Assembly: GCF_000497445.1 (NCBI RefSeq)
Contig: NZ_CM002285.1
Span: 1,267,560 to 1,326,813, forward strand
Direction: 5' to 3'
DNA length: 59,254 nucleotides
DNA from: Streptomyces roseochromogenus subsp. oscitans DS 12.976
GTDB taxonomy: Bacteria > Actinomycetota > Actinomycetes > Streptomycetales > Streptomycetaceae
In this document: one piece after another, positions 32,850 to 40,757 of the stretch
How positions within the stretch are numbered: position 1 is the first letter of the stretch
Layout: each line of letters begins with the position of its first letter
The notes under the pieces: generated by a model
Databases searched by the model: none
What the model was told of the DNA's origin: nothing
The model's input: only the letters and a program-made list of their open reading frames with translations
Translations under genes and position numbers: made by a program

Positions 32850-33261
32850 GCGGGTGCCCGTGTCGCCCCGCTGGTGGCGGGGGCGGTCGTACGGCCGTGG
32901 CGGCGGACCGGGACCAGCAGGGCGGCGCCGGCCGCGGCGAGGCAGAGCAGGGCCGGCAGGGCCCAGCCGTGGGTGTAGCCGGAGGCGTACGGCAGGCCGG
33001 AGGGCTGGAGGCGGCCGTGACCAGGACGCTGGTGAGCGCGGCGCCGATGGAGCCGCCGACGGTGCGGATGCTGGCGTTCATACCGGTCGCGGCGCCGGTC
33101 TGCTCGGGCGGGACGCTGCCGGCTATGAGGTTGGCCATCGAGGCGAAGGCCAGTCCGATGCCCAGCCCGAACCGCCCGGCGACCACCGCGATCTGCCACT
33201 GGGCGTCATGCCAGAAGGTGAGGAATCCGCAGGCCAGCGCGCCGAGGGCGGCACCGGTGGT
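32850..33261 (-). pseudogene. MFS (DHA2-type) transporter, C-terminal remnant
   Basis: Membrane segments typical of drug:H+ antiporter-2 transporters are readable on the minus strand: GALACGFLTFWHDAQWQIAV, GLGIGLAFASMANLIAGSVP, EQTGAATGMNASIRTVGGSI and GAALTSVLVTA. Near 33010 the frame shifts, and the last helix (THGWALPALLCLAAAGAALL) is in another frame. The first ~300 residues are absent; the reading stops abruptly at about 33261, where TetR sequence in the opposite orientation begins. Confidence 0.8.
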
Positions 33262-33421
33262 GCTGGAACGTGCGCAGAACGCGGGGGTGGTGCGGCCGGA
33301 CATGGGCTTCACCGACCTGCTGCGGATGGTCGCCGGCATCACGGCCACGGCCTTCGACGACGACGCCCGGCGCGACCGGGTGCCGGCGATCGCGCTGGAC
33401 GGGGTTCGCACCGCCCGCTGA
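33262..33421 (+). pseudogene. TetR-family regulator, C-terminal remnant
   Basis: The frame ending at the stop 33419-33421 reads ERAQNAGVVRPDMGFTDLLR, then MVAGITATAFDDDARRDRVP and AIALDGVRTAR. This is the ligand-domain end of TetR regulators that are usually encoded divergently from DHA2 transporters. The helix-turn-helix half is gone. Together with the neighbouring MFS remnant it shows a single deletion that removed both 5' ends and the promoter between them. Confidence 0.75.
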
Positions 33422-33470
33422 CATCGGTGGCGCGGTCGGCGGCGAGCGGACGCGTGTCCCGTCCCGCCGC

Positions 33471-33986
33471 CTACTTGATCACCGCGTTCGCCACCACCAC
33501 GATCACCCCGAGCAGCGCGTCCCCCATCCCGATGAGCACCGCGATCGGCCATCGCCGGGCCGACCAGCGGGCGGTGACCAGACCGAGGCCGAAGAGGATG
33601 ACGATGTTGAGGGCGAAGGCCGGGTACTCGAGGCCCTTCGCGGGCCACCATTCCCAGCCGGCGCCCGCCAGCACCAACACCGTGGGCAGCACGGCCGTGA
33701 CCAGCGGCCACTCGTCGCGCAGCGTGCGCAGCACGTCCCAGCGGCGGTGCGGGCCGCGTTCGGCGATGTAGTGGGCGTAGCCGTGGGCCAGGGCGGAGGC
33801 GAGCGCGGTCACCAGCAGCCAGGCTGCGTCGTAGCGGCGGCCCGCCGGGGTCACCCGGCCGTACTGGGTGAGCGCCGCCACCATCGAGCTGGCGAGGACG
33901 GCGCCGTACACCCCGCCGAACAGGACGGCCTCGCGTGTGCCGTGCTGCCGGGGCGGTGCCGTGCCGACCGCCGGGGAGTCAGCCAT
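33471..33986 (-). CDS. Small integral membrane protein
   Basis: 171 residues from ATG 33984-33986. Four hydrophobic segments: VLFGGVYGAVLASSMVAALT, AAWLLVTALASALAHGYAHY, WPLVTAVLPTVLVLAGAG and a C-terminal pair (YPAFALNIVILFGLGLVTA; WPIAVLIGMGDALLGVIVVV). The HGYAHYIAERG after TM2 has three polar residues that may bind metal. No family recognised; such proteins are common in streptomycetes. Divergent from the cupin gene. Confidence 0.75.
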   Translation of the reverse strand: MADSPAVGTAPPRQHGTREAVLFGGVYGAVLASSMVAALTQYGRVTPAGRRYDAAWLLVTALASALAHGYAHYIAERGPHRRWDVLRTLRDEWPLVTAVLPTVLVLAGAGWEWWPAKGLEYPAFALNIVILFGLGLVTARWSARRWPIAVLIGMGDALLGVIVVVANAVIK

Positions 33987-34116
33987 GCTCCCCACGATCA
34001 CCCCGGGCGCACCGCTGCGCCAGTCCGCACGGACCGACGAAGTGTCCTCCCACCAGCCCTGATGCCCCACACTCTGTCGACGGCGGCACGCGCGGGGCGC
34101 TGGCTAGGCTCGCCGC

Positions 34117-34461
34117 ATGACGCACAGCTTCGCACTGCACATCCCCGACGCCGGCCTCGAACCCGAACCCCTCGCCCCGGAGCAGATCGTCTCCGGGAAC
34201 CCGGAGGTCACCGGGAAGGTGGTCTGGGAGTCTCCGGACGGCCGGCAGATCCGCGGGATCTGGCAGATCACGCCCGGCGTGGTCACCGACACGGAGGCGG
34301 ACGAACTGTTCGTGGTGATCAGCGGTTCGGCGACGATCGAGATCGCGGAGGGGCCGACGCTGACCGTCGGGCCGGGCGACATGGCGGTGCTGCGCGCGGG
34401 CGACCGTACGACGTGGACGGTGCACGAGACACTGCGCAAGGCGTACGCGATCAACCTGTGA
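34117..34461 (+). CDS. Cupin-domain protein
   Basis: 114 residues. A single beta-barrel: VTDTEADELFVVISGSATIE (degenerate cupin motif 1, with Glu/Asp in place of His) and GPGDMAVLRAGDRTTWTVHE (motif 2). It resembles the (R)-mandelonitrile-lyase/DUF861-like small cupins used as sugar- or amino-acid-binding or isomerase proteins. Metal ligands are incomplete, so a binding rather than catalytic role is possible. It converges on the LacI gene with 13 bases between. Confidence 0.8.
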   Translation: MTHSFALHIPDAGLEPEPLAPEQIVSGNPEVTGKVVWESPDGRQIRGIWQITPGVVTDTEADELFVVISGSATIEIAEGPTLTVGPGDMAVLRAGDRTTWTVHETLRKAYAINL

Positions 34462-34474
34462 GGCCGCCCGCTCT

Positions 34475-35473
34475 TCACGAAGGCGGCGCCGTCGTCCCCC
34501 GGATCTCCAGCGTCGGTACGGCGAGGTGGACGCGCCCCGCCCCCTCGTCGTACCGCCCGTCGAACCGGTCGAGCAGACAGCGGGCGGCGCGCCGTCCGAT
34601 CTCGTACGGCGCGGTGTCGACCGTGGTCAGCCAGACGTGCCGCAGCCGGGAGATGCTGGTGTTGTCGTAGCCGGCCACCGAGAGGTCCCGCGGCACGCGC
34701 AAGCCCAGTTCCTCGGCCGCCGAGAGGGCGCCCACCGAGGCCATGTCGTTGACGGCGAAGAGTGCCGTCGGCCGCTCGGGGCGGCTGAGCAGGCGTACGG
34801 TCCCCCGGTAGCCGCCCTCCTCGGTCAGATCGCCGGGCTCCACGACCGGTTCGGCGCCGTGGGCCCGCATCGCCGCCTCGAAGCCGCGCCGGCGCAGTGC
34901 GCCGACCGCGCCGTGGCCCGCGAGATGGGCGATCCGCCGGTGACCGAGGCCGAGCAGGTGCTCGGTGGCGAGCCGGGCCCCGTGCTCGTCGTCCCCGGCG
35001 ACGACGTCCACACCCGCCGGCTGCGGCTCGCGGGCACCCGCCACCACGACCGGCATCCGCCGTGCCGTCGCCCCGAGTTCGCCGGGGTCCGGAACCGTGC
35101 CGACCACCACCAGGCCGTCGACGCCCAGGTCCAGGAACGGTTCGGCGAGGTCGTGTCCCATCCGCCGGTTCAGCCGGGCGTCGGCGAGCAGCATGTGCAG
35201 ACCGGCTGTGTGCAGCAGGGAGTTGAGGCCGTCGAGCAGGTCGACGAACCACGGGTTGCGCAGGTCGTCCAGGAGGACGCCGACCGTGCGGGTGCGCTGT
35301 TCGCTCAGGCTGCGGGCGGCCGCGTTGGGCCGGTAGCCCAGCTCGCGCACGGCCCGCAGCACGGCCTCCCGTTTCCCTGGGCTGACCGGTCCCGAGCCCC
35401 GCAGCACCAGCGAGACCAGCGACTTGGACACTCCGGCCCGGTCGGCCACGTCACGGATCGTCGGCGGTCTCAT
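34475..35473 (-). CDS. LacI-family transcriptional regulator
   Basis: 332 residues. The N-terminal HTH with hinge reads PTIRDVADRAGVSKSLVSLV, then GYRPNAAARSLSEQRTRTVG. The periplasmic-binding-like ligand domain shows NPWFVDLLDGLNSLLHTAGL, VDGLVVVGTVPD, TALFAVNDMASVGALSAAEE and VPRDLSVAGYDNTSISRL. It is divergent from the Gfo/Idh/MocA gene at 35593; two LacI-type operators with central CpG lie between (35476-35491, 35560-35571), the first touching its own start codon, so it should repress both itself and the catabolic gene. Confidence 0.93.
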   Translation of the reverse strand: MRPPTIRDVADRAGVSKSLVSLVLRGSGPVSPGKREAVLRAVRELGYRPNAAARSLSEQRTRTVGVLLDDLRNPWFVDLLDGLNSLLHTAGLHMLLADARLNRRMGHDLAEPFLDLGVDGLVVVGTVPDPGELGATARRMPVVVAGAREPQPAGVDVVAGDDEHGARLATEHLLGLGHRRIAHLAGHGAVGALRRRGFEAAMRAHGAEPVVEPGDLTEEGGYRGTVRLLSRPERPTALFAVNDMASVGALSAAEELGLRVPRDLSVAGYDNTSISRLRHVWLTTVDTAPYEIGRRAARCLLDRFDGRYDEGAGRVHLAVPTLEIRGTTAPPS

Positions 35474-35475
35474 GA

Positions 35476-35491
35476 CATGGACCGTTCCATG
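35476..35491. promoter_or_regulatory. LacI-type operator 1
   Basis: CATGGACCGTTCCATG: 6-bp inverted repeat CATGGA/TCCATG with a central CG, the form of LacI-family sites. Three bases from the LacI start codon. It shares TGGACCG with operator 2. Confidence 0.65.
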
Positions 35492-35504
35492 CGACGTGCC
35501 GCGC

Positions 35505-35520
35505 TGTCAAAAGGTTGACA
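35505..35520. promoter_or_regulatory. TGTCAA-AAGG-TTGACA inverted repeat overlapping a -35
   Basis: An exact 6-bp inverted repeat with a 4-base spacer. TTGACA (35515-35520) is also a consensus -35 box facing the Gfo/Idh/MocA gene, and TGTCAA is the same box facing the LacI gene, so it may be back-to-back -35 elements of the divergent promoters. Confidence 0.5.
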
Positions 35521-35559
35521 CGCTTGCCATGTCAGCACAAAGGTGGCCTGGACAGAGCG

Positions 35560-35571
35560 TGGACCGGTCCA
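35560..35571. promoter_or_regulatory. LacI-type operator 2 (perfect palindrome)
   Basis: TGGACCGGTCCA is a perfect 12-bp palindrome with central CpG, 84 bases from the centre of operator 1 to its own centre-to-centre distance of about eight helical turns, allowing looping. It lies 22 bases before the Gfo/Idh/MocA start. Confidence 0.65.
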
Positions 35572-35592
35572 AGTCGCCCCGGGAGGGCTGTC

Positions 35593-36753
35593 ATGGTGGA
35601 TGAGCTGGGTGTCGCCGTCGTCGGGTTCGGCTGGATGGGCCGGGTGCACTCCCAGGCGTACGCGCGGCTGCCGCACCACTATCCGCACCTCCCGCTGCGG
35701 CCCCGGCTGATCACCGTCGCCGAGGAGGTGCCGGGTCGGGCCGAGGAGGCCGCCGCGCAGTTCGGGTTCGCCTCCGCGACCCGCGACTGGCGGGAGGTCG
35801 CCGCGGACCCGCGCGTGCGGGCCGTCAGCATCACCGCCCCGAACTTCCTGCACCGGGAGATCGGTGTGACGATGGCCGAGGCCGGCAAGCACATCTGGAT
35901 CGAAAAACCGGTCGGGCTGACCGCCGGGGACGCCCGCGCGGTGGCCGACGCGGCCGCCAAGGCCGGCGTGCGGGGCGCGGTCGGCTTCAACTACCGCAAC
36001 GCGCCCGCCGTCGAGGCCGCCCGCGAGCTGATCGCCTCCGGTGAGATCGGCGCGGTGACCCACGTCCGCATCCGCCTGTTCAGCGACTACGCGGCCCACC
36101 CGGACGGCGCCCTGACCTGGCGGTACGAGCGGGCGCGCGGCGGCAGCGGGGTGCTCGGCGATCTGGCCTCGCACGGCGCGGACCTGGCCCGCTTCCTGCT
36201 CGGCGAGATCACCTCGCTCACCGCCGACACTGCGATCTTCCTCCCCGAGCGGGCCCGGCCGACCGGCGCCACCGCCGGCCACACCCTCGCCGCCGGCGGC
36301 GAACGGGGCCCGGTCGAGAACGAGGACTACGTCAACTGCCTGCTGCGCTTCGCCTCCGGCGCGCGCGGGGTCCTGGAGGCCTGCCGGGTCTCGGTCGGCG
36401 AACAGAACAACTACGGCTTCGAGGTGCACGGCACGAAGGGGGCTGTCTTCTGGGACTTCCGGCGGCTGAACGAGCTGGCGGTGAGCCGGGGTTCGGCGTA
36501 CCAGGACCAGCCCGTGAGCACGGTGTACGTCGGGCCGGGCGCCGGTGAGTTCGCGGCGTTTCAGCCGGGGGCGGCGAATGCGATGGGGTACGACGATCTG
36601 AAGGTGATCGAGGCGTACCGCTTCGTACGGTCGGTGGCCGAGGGGGTGCCGTACGGTACGACGCTTGCGGATGCGGTGCGGAGCGCTGCCGCGTTGGACG
36701 CGATGACGCTGGCCGCTCAGCGGAGGACTTGGGTGGACGTGGAGACAGGTTGA
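35593..36753 (+). CDS. Gfo/Idh/MocA-family oxidoreductase
   Basis: 386 residues from ATG 35593 with GGGAGGG upstream. The NAD(P)-binding Rossmann site is VAVVGFGWMGRVHSQAY, and the family catalytic EKP is in KHIWIEKPVGLTAGDARAVA. A GFNYRNAPAVEAARELI segment and the C-terminal beta-sheet domain follow, with RARGGSGVLGDLASHGADLA holding the second conserved Asp/His pair. These enzymes oxidise sugars, inositols or their derivatives. It is the first gene of a unit controlled by the divergent LacI protein. Substrate unknown; myo-inositol or an N-substituted sugar are possibilities. Confidence 0.9.
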   Translation: MVDELGVAVVGFGWMGRVHSQAYARLPHHYPHLPLRPRLITVAEEVPGRAEEAAAQFGFASATRDWREVAADPRVRAVSITAPNFLHREIGVTMAEAGKHIWIEKPVGLTAGDARAVADAAAKAGVRGAVGFNYRNAPAVEAARELIASGEIGAVTHVRIRLFSDYAAHPDGALTWRYERARGGSGVLGDLASHGADLARFLLGEITSLTADTAIFLPERARPTGATAGHTLAAGGERGPVENEDYVNCLLRFASGARGVLEACRVSVGEQNNYGFEVHGTKGAVFWDFRRLNELAVSRGSAYQDQPVSTVYVGPGAGEFAAFQPGAANAMGYDDLKVIEAYRFVRSVAEGVPYGTTLADAVRSAAALDAMTLAAQRRTWVDVETG

Positions 36754-36878
36754 TCTGATTTCTCTGCTGGAGGCGCCGCCAGGAGTGCCGCGATGTGCCG
36801 TCAGTCGTCTGCGGGTCCGTCGTGGCTTGTCGCGCCCACGCGGCGGTAGCCGCATATCAGACATAGCCCCGCGCCCCT

Positions 36879-37481
36879 TCAGGGCGCTGCACCTCGGGGC
36901 ACCGGCCTGCCGAGTTCTTCCACTCCTGCGGTCAGCGCGTCCGCCACCGCATCCGGCGGGATGTCAGCGCCGCCGCTCGTACGGGCCAGGAGGGGTAGTT
37001 CCACCTGGACTCCGGCGAGGCGGGTCAGGTTGACGGGGTTCCGGGGGTGTACGCCGCGCAGGCCGGGCGGAATCGCCGCCAGGTCGGTGACGGTCGGGAA
37101 CTGCGGGGCCCCGGCGGCGAACGCCTCGGCCAGGACTCGGGCCGCGGGCCGGTTGGCGCCGCCCAGGAAGACCGTGCGTGGCGCCTCGGGGCGCATATGG
37201 CCGTGCAGGGAGACCGTGAGGGAGACCCGCCGCAGGAACTCCCGGAGCAGTGCACAGTGATCGGCCGCCATGCGTGGGGACGGTATGTGGACGGGCTCCC
37301 GGGCGCCCGGCTGGGTGAAGACGAGGCTGGTGGCGCCGCAGCGGCGGGCCACGAGGCCGGCGAGTTCGGCGGTGCCGCCCTCGATGCTGCCGTGCAGCGC
37401 CAGGAGCCCGATACCGTCGCCGGGTACCAGGGTCGCGAGGAGCGGGACGCCCTCGATCTCGACCTGTTCGGTGCGTGTCAT
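36879..37481 (-). CDS. Poly-gamma-glutamate hydrolase-like (PghP/DUF867) protein
   Basis: 200 residues. The motif GLLALHGSIEGGTAELAGLV resembles the HGGxIExGT zinc-site segment of phage poly-gamma-glutamate hydrolases, and LTVSLHGHMRPEAPRTVFLG the second His-containing site. In place of the first HGG it has LHG, so metal binding should be checked. No signal peptide is evident, so it may be cytoplasmic. It starts nine bases after the stop of the LacI-family gene at 37491 on the same strand and is probably its operon partner. Confidence 0.6.
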   Translation of the reverse strand: MTRTEQVEIEGVPLLATLVPGDGIGLLALHGSIEGGTAELAGLVARRCGATSLVFTQPGAREPVHIPSPRMAADHCALLREFLRRVSLTVSLHGHMRPEAPRTVFLGGANRPAARVLAEAFAAGAPQFPTVTDLAAIPPGLRGVHPRNPVNLTRLAGVQVELPLLARTSGGADIPPDAVADALTAGVEELGRPVPRGAAP

Positions 37482-37490
37482 CGCTCCCCC

Positions 37491-38522
37491 TCAGCCGTCC
37501 GTCGGTGCGGGCATGTTGTACGGCGTGACAACCTGGATCGCGGACGGCAGCGGCGGGCCGGCCGGGGGCAGCGCGCCGTGCGCCCGCATGACGAGATGGC
37601 AGGCCTCCCGCATGTCCTGGCGCAGATCGTGGTGGAGCACGGCGGACAGCCGGTGTTCGCGCAGCAGCCGGGTGTTGTCGTGGTCGAGGTCGTGGGCGAT
37701 GAACACCGCGCAGGTGCGGCCGAGGTCGGCGAAGGCGCGCAGGGTGGCGTCGTTGCCGCCGCCGATGGAGTACACGGCGCGGATCTCCGGATCCCGTGCC
37801 AGGGCGGCGCGGACCAGGTCGTACTGGGTGGCGTCCAGGCCCTGTCCCTCGGCGATCTCCACCAGGGTCCGCTCGGGATGCCGGGCCCGCATCACGCTGC
37901 GGAAGCCCATCTCGCGCTCCTCCTCGTTGCGGAAGAAGCCGCTGCTGAGGCTGGTGAGGACGTTGCCGGGCCGGTCGCCGAGCCACTGGCCCATCAGATA
38001 GGCGGCGGTGGCGCCGGCGGCACGGTTGTCACTGCCGACGTAGCCGACCCGGCGGCTGGCGGGCAGGTCGGTGACCAGGGAGACGACCGGGATGCCGGCC
38101 GCGGTGAGCCGGCCCACGGCCGCGGTGACCTCGGGGACGTCCGGCGCCTTGAGGATCACGCCCTGGGAGCCGCGCCGGGCGATCCGGTCCAGCGTCCTGA
38201 CCTGCTCGGCGGCCGGGCCGGTCTCGCGGAAGTGGAAGCGGGAGCGGACCACCGCCGGGTGCAGGGACGGCAGTTCGGCCTCCAGGGCGGCGCGTACGGC
38301 GGTCGAGAACCGCTCGGGCGCCTGCACCACGATGTCGACCATGAACGTACGGCCGACCAGCCGGACCTGTGTGCGCTGACGGTCGAGGTCGGCGATGGCC
38401 CGGCGCACCTCCTGCGCGGTGCTCTCGCGCACCCCTCCCCTGGCGTTCAGCACTCGGTCCACGGTGGCCTCGCTGAGACCCGCCTGACGTGCGATCTCCC
38501 GGATCGGGAACGGGTGGCCCAT
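37491..38522 (-). CDS. LacI-family regulator with sugar-binding domain
   Basis: 343 residues from ATG 38520-38522. The HTH reads FPIREIARQAGLSEATVDRV, followed by LNARGGVRESTAQEVRRAIA. The ligand domain is of the ribose-binding type: DIVVQAPERFSTAVRAALEA, VILKAPDVPEVTAAVGRLTA, VGYVGSDNRAAGATAAYLMG and VYSIGGGNDATLRAFADLGR. The VDRVLN hinge differs from the usual VSRALN and is typical of the catabolic subgroup beside dioxygenase and inositol genes. It is divergent from the phytanoyl-CoA-dioxygenase-like gene. A TTGTACTGACAA inverted repeat at 38576-38587 is a possible binding site. Confidence 0.9.
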   Translation of the reverse strand: MGHPFPIREIARQAGLSEATVDRVLNARGGVRESTAQEVRRAIADLDRQRTQVRLVGRTFMVDIVVQAPERFSTAVRAALEAELPSLHPAVVRSRFHFRETGPAAEQVRTLDRIARRGSQGVILKAPDVPEVTAAVGRLTAAGIPVVSLVTDLPASRRVGYVGSDNRAAGATAAYLMGQWLGDRPGNVLTSLSSGFFRNEEEREMGFRSVMRARHPERTLVEIAEGQGLDATQYDLVRAALARDPEIRAVYSIGGGNDATLRAFADLGRTCAVFIAHDLDHDNTRLLREHRLSAVLHHDLRQDMREACHLVMRAHGALPPAGPPLPSAIQVVTPYNMPAPTDG

Positions 38523-38723
38523 GGCCCGGCTCCTTGAGGGGTTTTTGATGGCCAGCTGCTGGTTGTTGGAGGGGTTTGTACTGACAAGAATGACAGGGCC
38601 GCATCGTTCCCGTGGCCGAGAGCCGCAATCGGGCGGACGCTCGTGATCGGCCGGAGGCCCCTGATCGGCCGGAGCCCGGGATCCAAGGCCCGAGGCCGCC
38701 AGGCCCTGACCGAGAGGACACCC

Positions 38724-39890
38724 ATGTCCGTCGCTTCCGTGCCAGGCCGTGCCTCGCTGTCCGAGCAGGACTGCGACCTCGGCACCTTCCGCGCCCTGAT
38801 CGACCGGACGACACACCTGGCGGACTATCCGCACGCCGCGTCCGTGGCGGAGAACGTCCTGGTGTACGAGGGTGAGCGGCTGCGTACCGCCGAGGACCGG
38901 GACGCGCAGCGGGCCGAGCTCGTGCGGGCGCTCGCCGACGGCCCGGGGATCGTCGTGGTGCGGGGCGCCTTCGCCGACCCGTCCGTCGTCGACCGGGTCA
39001 CCGCGGTGTTCGAGGCGCTGATCGCCGAGCAGCGGGCCTCGGGGGCGGCCGCGGGCGATCACTTCGCAAAGCCGGGCGCCAACGACCGGGTGTGGAACGC
39101 GCTGGAGAAGACGGCCCTGTACGACCCGGAGGCGTTCGCCGACTACTACGCGAACGACATCCTGGCCCTGGTCTCGGCCGCCTGGCTGGGCCCCGGCTAC
39201 CAGGTGACCTCGCAGGTCAACGTGGTCAACCCGGGCGGCGCCGGCCAGAGCGCGCACCGGGACTACCACCTCGGCTTCCTGAGCAACGCGACCGCGGCCG
39301 CCTACCCCGCCCATGTGCACCGCCTCTCCCCGGTGCTCACGCTGCAGGGCGCGGTCGCCCACTGCGACATGCCGGTGGCGTCGGGCCCGACGCTGTATCT
39401 GCCGTACTCGCAGCGCTACGAGCCGGGGTATCTGGCCTGGCGACTGCCGGAGTTCCAGGCGTACTTCGAGGCGCGCCACGTACAACTCCCGCTCGCCAAG
39501 GGCGACGCGGCCTTCTTCAACCCGGCGCTCTTCCACGCCGCCGGCACCAACCGCACGGCGGACGTGCGGCGCACGGCCAATCTGCTCCAGGTGTCCTCCG
39601 CCTTCGGACGCGCGATGGAGACGGTGGACCGGGAAGCCGTGGCGAACGCGGTGTTCCCGGTGCTGCTGCGCCGCGCGGCCGAGGGTGCCGGCGAGGAGTG
39701 GCTGGAGAACGTGATCGCGGCGAGCGCCGAGGGCTACCCCTTCCCGACCAACCTCGACAGCGACCCGCCGGTCGACGGTCTGGCCCCGCCCGCGCAGGCG
39801 GACGTGGTGCGGCGGGCGGTGCGCGAGGAGTGGTCCCCGCAGCGGCTCCGTGCCGAGCTGCGGGCAGGTACGGAACGGCGAGCGAGCTGA
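38724..39890 (+). CDS. Phytanoyl-CoA dioxygenase (PhyH)-family Fe(II)/2-oxoglutarate enzyme
   Basis: 388 residues from ATG 38724, with GAGAGG upstream. The iron site His-x-Asp is in SAHRDYHLGF and the distal His in FFNPALFHAAGTNRTADVRR, with the Arg that holds 2-oxoglutarate just after. Such enzymes hydroxylate or cleave small molecules. It heads an operon with an SDR (15 bases away), a Gfo/Idh/MocA dehydrogenase and, on the other strand, an IolE-like isomerase, so a polyol or aminocyclitol derivative is the probable substrate. Regulated presumably by the divergent LacI protein. Confidence 0.85.
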   Translation: MSVASVPGRASLSEQDCDLGTFRALIDRTTHLADYPHAASVAENVLVYEGERLRTAEDRDAQRAELVRALADGPGIVVVRGAFADPSVVDRVTAVFEALIAEQRASGAAAGDHFAKPGANDRVWNALEKTALYDPEAFADYYANDILALVSAAWLGPGYQVTSQVNVVNPGGAGQSAHRDYHLGFLSNATAAAYPAHVHRLSPVLTLQGAVAHCDMPVASGPTLYLPYSQRYEPGYLAWRLPEFQAYFEARHVQLPLAKGDAAFFNPALFHAAGTNRTADVRRTANLLQVSSAFGRAMETVDREAVANAVFPVLLRRAAEGAGEEWLENVIAASAEGYPFPTNLDSDPPVDGLAPPAQADVVRRAVREEWSPQRLRAELRAGTERRAS

Positions 39891-39904
39891 GGAAGGTCAG
39901 GGCA

Positions 39905-40693
39905 GTGGGATTTCTCGACGGACTTCTCCGGGACAAGATCGTCCTGGTCAACGGCGGCAGCCAGGGGGTCGGTGCCGCGATCGCGCGGGCCGCCGCCCGG
40001 GAAGGCGCCGTCGTGGCGGTCACCGGCCGCCGTACCGAACCCGGTGAGGCGCTGGTGGCCGAGCTGGCGGCGGCCGGGGGCAAGGCGATGTTCGTGCGTG
40101 CCGATCTGGCGGACGCCGAGCAGGCCAGGGCGGCGGTCGCCGAGGTGGTGGACGCCTACGGCCGGATCGACTGTCTGGTGAACTCGGCGGGGCTGACCTC
40201 GCGGGGCACACTGCTGGACACGACGCCGGACCTGTTCGACGCGCACATCGCGATCAACCTCAAGGGGCCGTTCTTCGCGATGCAGGCGGCGGTCGCCGAC
40301 ATGGTGGCGCGCAAGGCGCCTGGCACGATCGTCAACATCATCACCTCCTCGGCGCACGGCGGTCAGCCGTTCCTGGCGCCGTACGTCGCCGCCAAAGCGG
40401 GCCTCGCAGGTTTGACCCGCAACGCGGCGCACGCGCACCGCTGGGACCGGATCCGGATCAACGGCCTGAACATCGGCTGGACCGCGACGGAGGGCGAGGA
40501 CGCCACACAGCGCGCCTTCCACGGCGCCGGCGACGACTGGCGGGAGCAGGCCGCGGCGCGGCTGCCGATGGGAAAGCTGGGCCAACCGGACGAGATCGCC
40601 GACTTCGTGGTGTTCCTGCTGTCCGATCGCTCCGGTGTGGTGACCGGGTCGGTGATCGACTGGGACCAGAACGTGCTCGGCGGCCTCGACTGA
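39905..40693 (+). CDS. Short-chain dehydrogenase/reductase (SDR)
   Basis: 262 residues from GTG 39905. The cofactor motif is LVNGGSQGVGAAIARAAARE (TGxxxGxG variant with NGG at the first position). The NSAG motif is LVNSAGLTSRG. The catalytic region reads IVNIITSSAHGGQPFLAPYV followed by AAKAGLAGLTRN: the usual Tyr-x3-Lys is YVAAK here (Tyr, Lys present) with Ser upstream. It is coupled closely to the PhyH-like gene upstream and the Gfo/Idh/MocA gene downstream (64 bases). Probable alcohol or sugar dehydrogenase in the same pathway. Confidence 0.92.
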   Translation: MGFLDGLLRDKIVLVNGGSQGVGAAIARAAAREGAVVAVTGRRTEPGEALVAELAAAGGKAMFVRADLADAEQARAAVAEVVDAYGRIDCLVNSAGLTSRGTLLDTTPDLFDAHIAINLKGPFFAMQAAVADMVARKAPGTIVNIITSSAHGGQPFLAPYVAAKAGLAGLTRNAAHAHRWDRIRINGLNIGWTATEGEDATQRAFHGAGDDWREQAAARLPMGKLGQPDEIADFVVFLLSDRSGVVTGSVIDWDQNVLGGLD

Positions 40694-40757
40694 ACCTCCC
40701 TCTCCTGAACCTTCCTCTCCGCTCGTCCCCGTAAGAAATGCAAGGAGCCTCATCCCC

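Noticed and set aside
35515..35593. Upstream start of the Gfo/Idh/MocA protein at 35515
   Set aside because: It would begin inside the -35/operator region; the ATG at 35593 has GGGAGGG and the Rossmann strand starts seven residues later.
38576..38587. TTGTACTGACAA as a firm LacI operator
   Set aside because: It lacks the central CpG and only four bases pair on each side; mentioned with the gene but not listed as a site.
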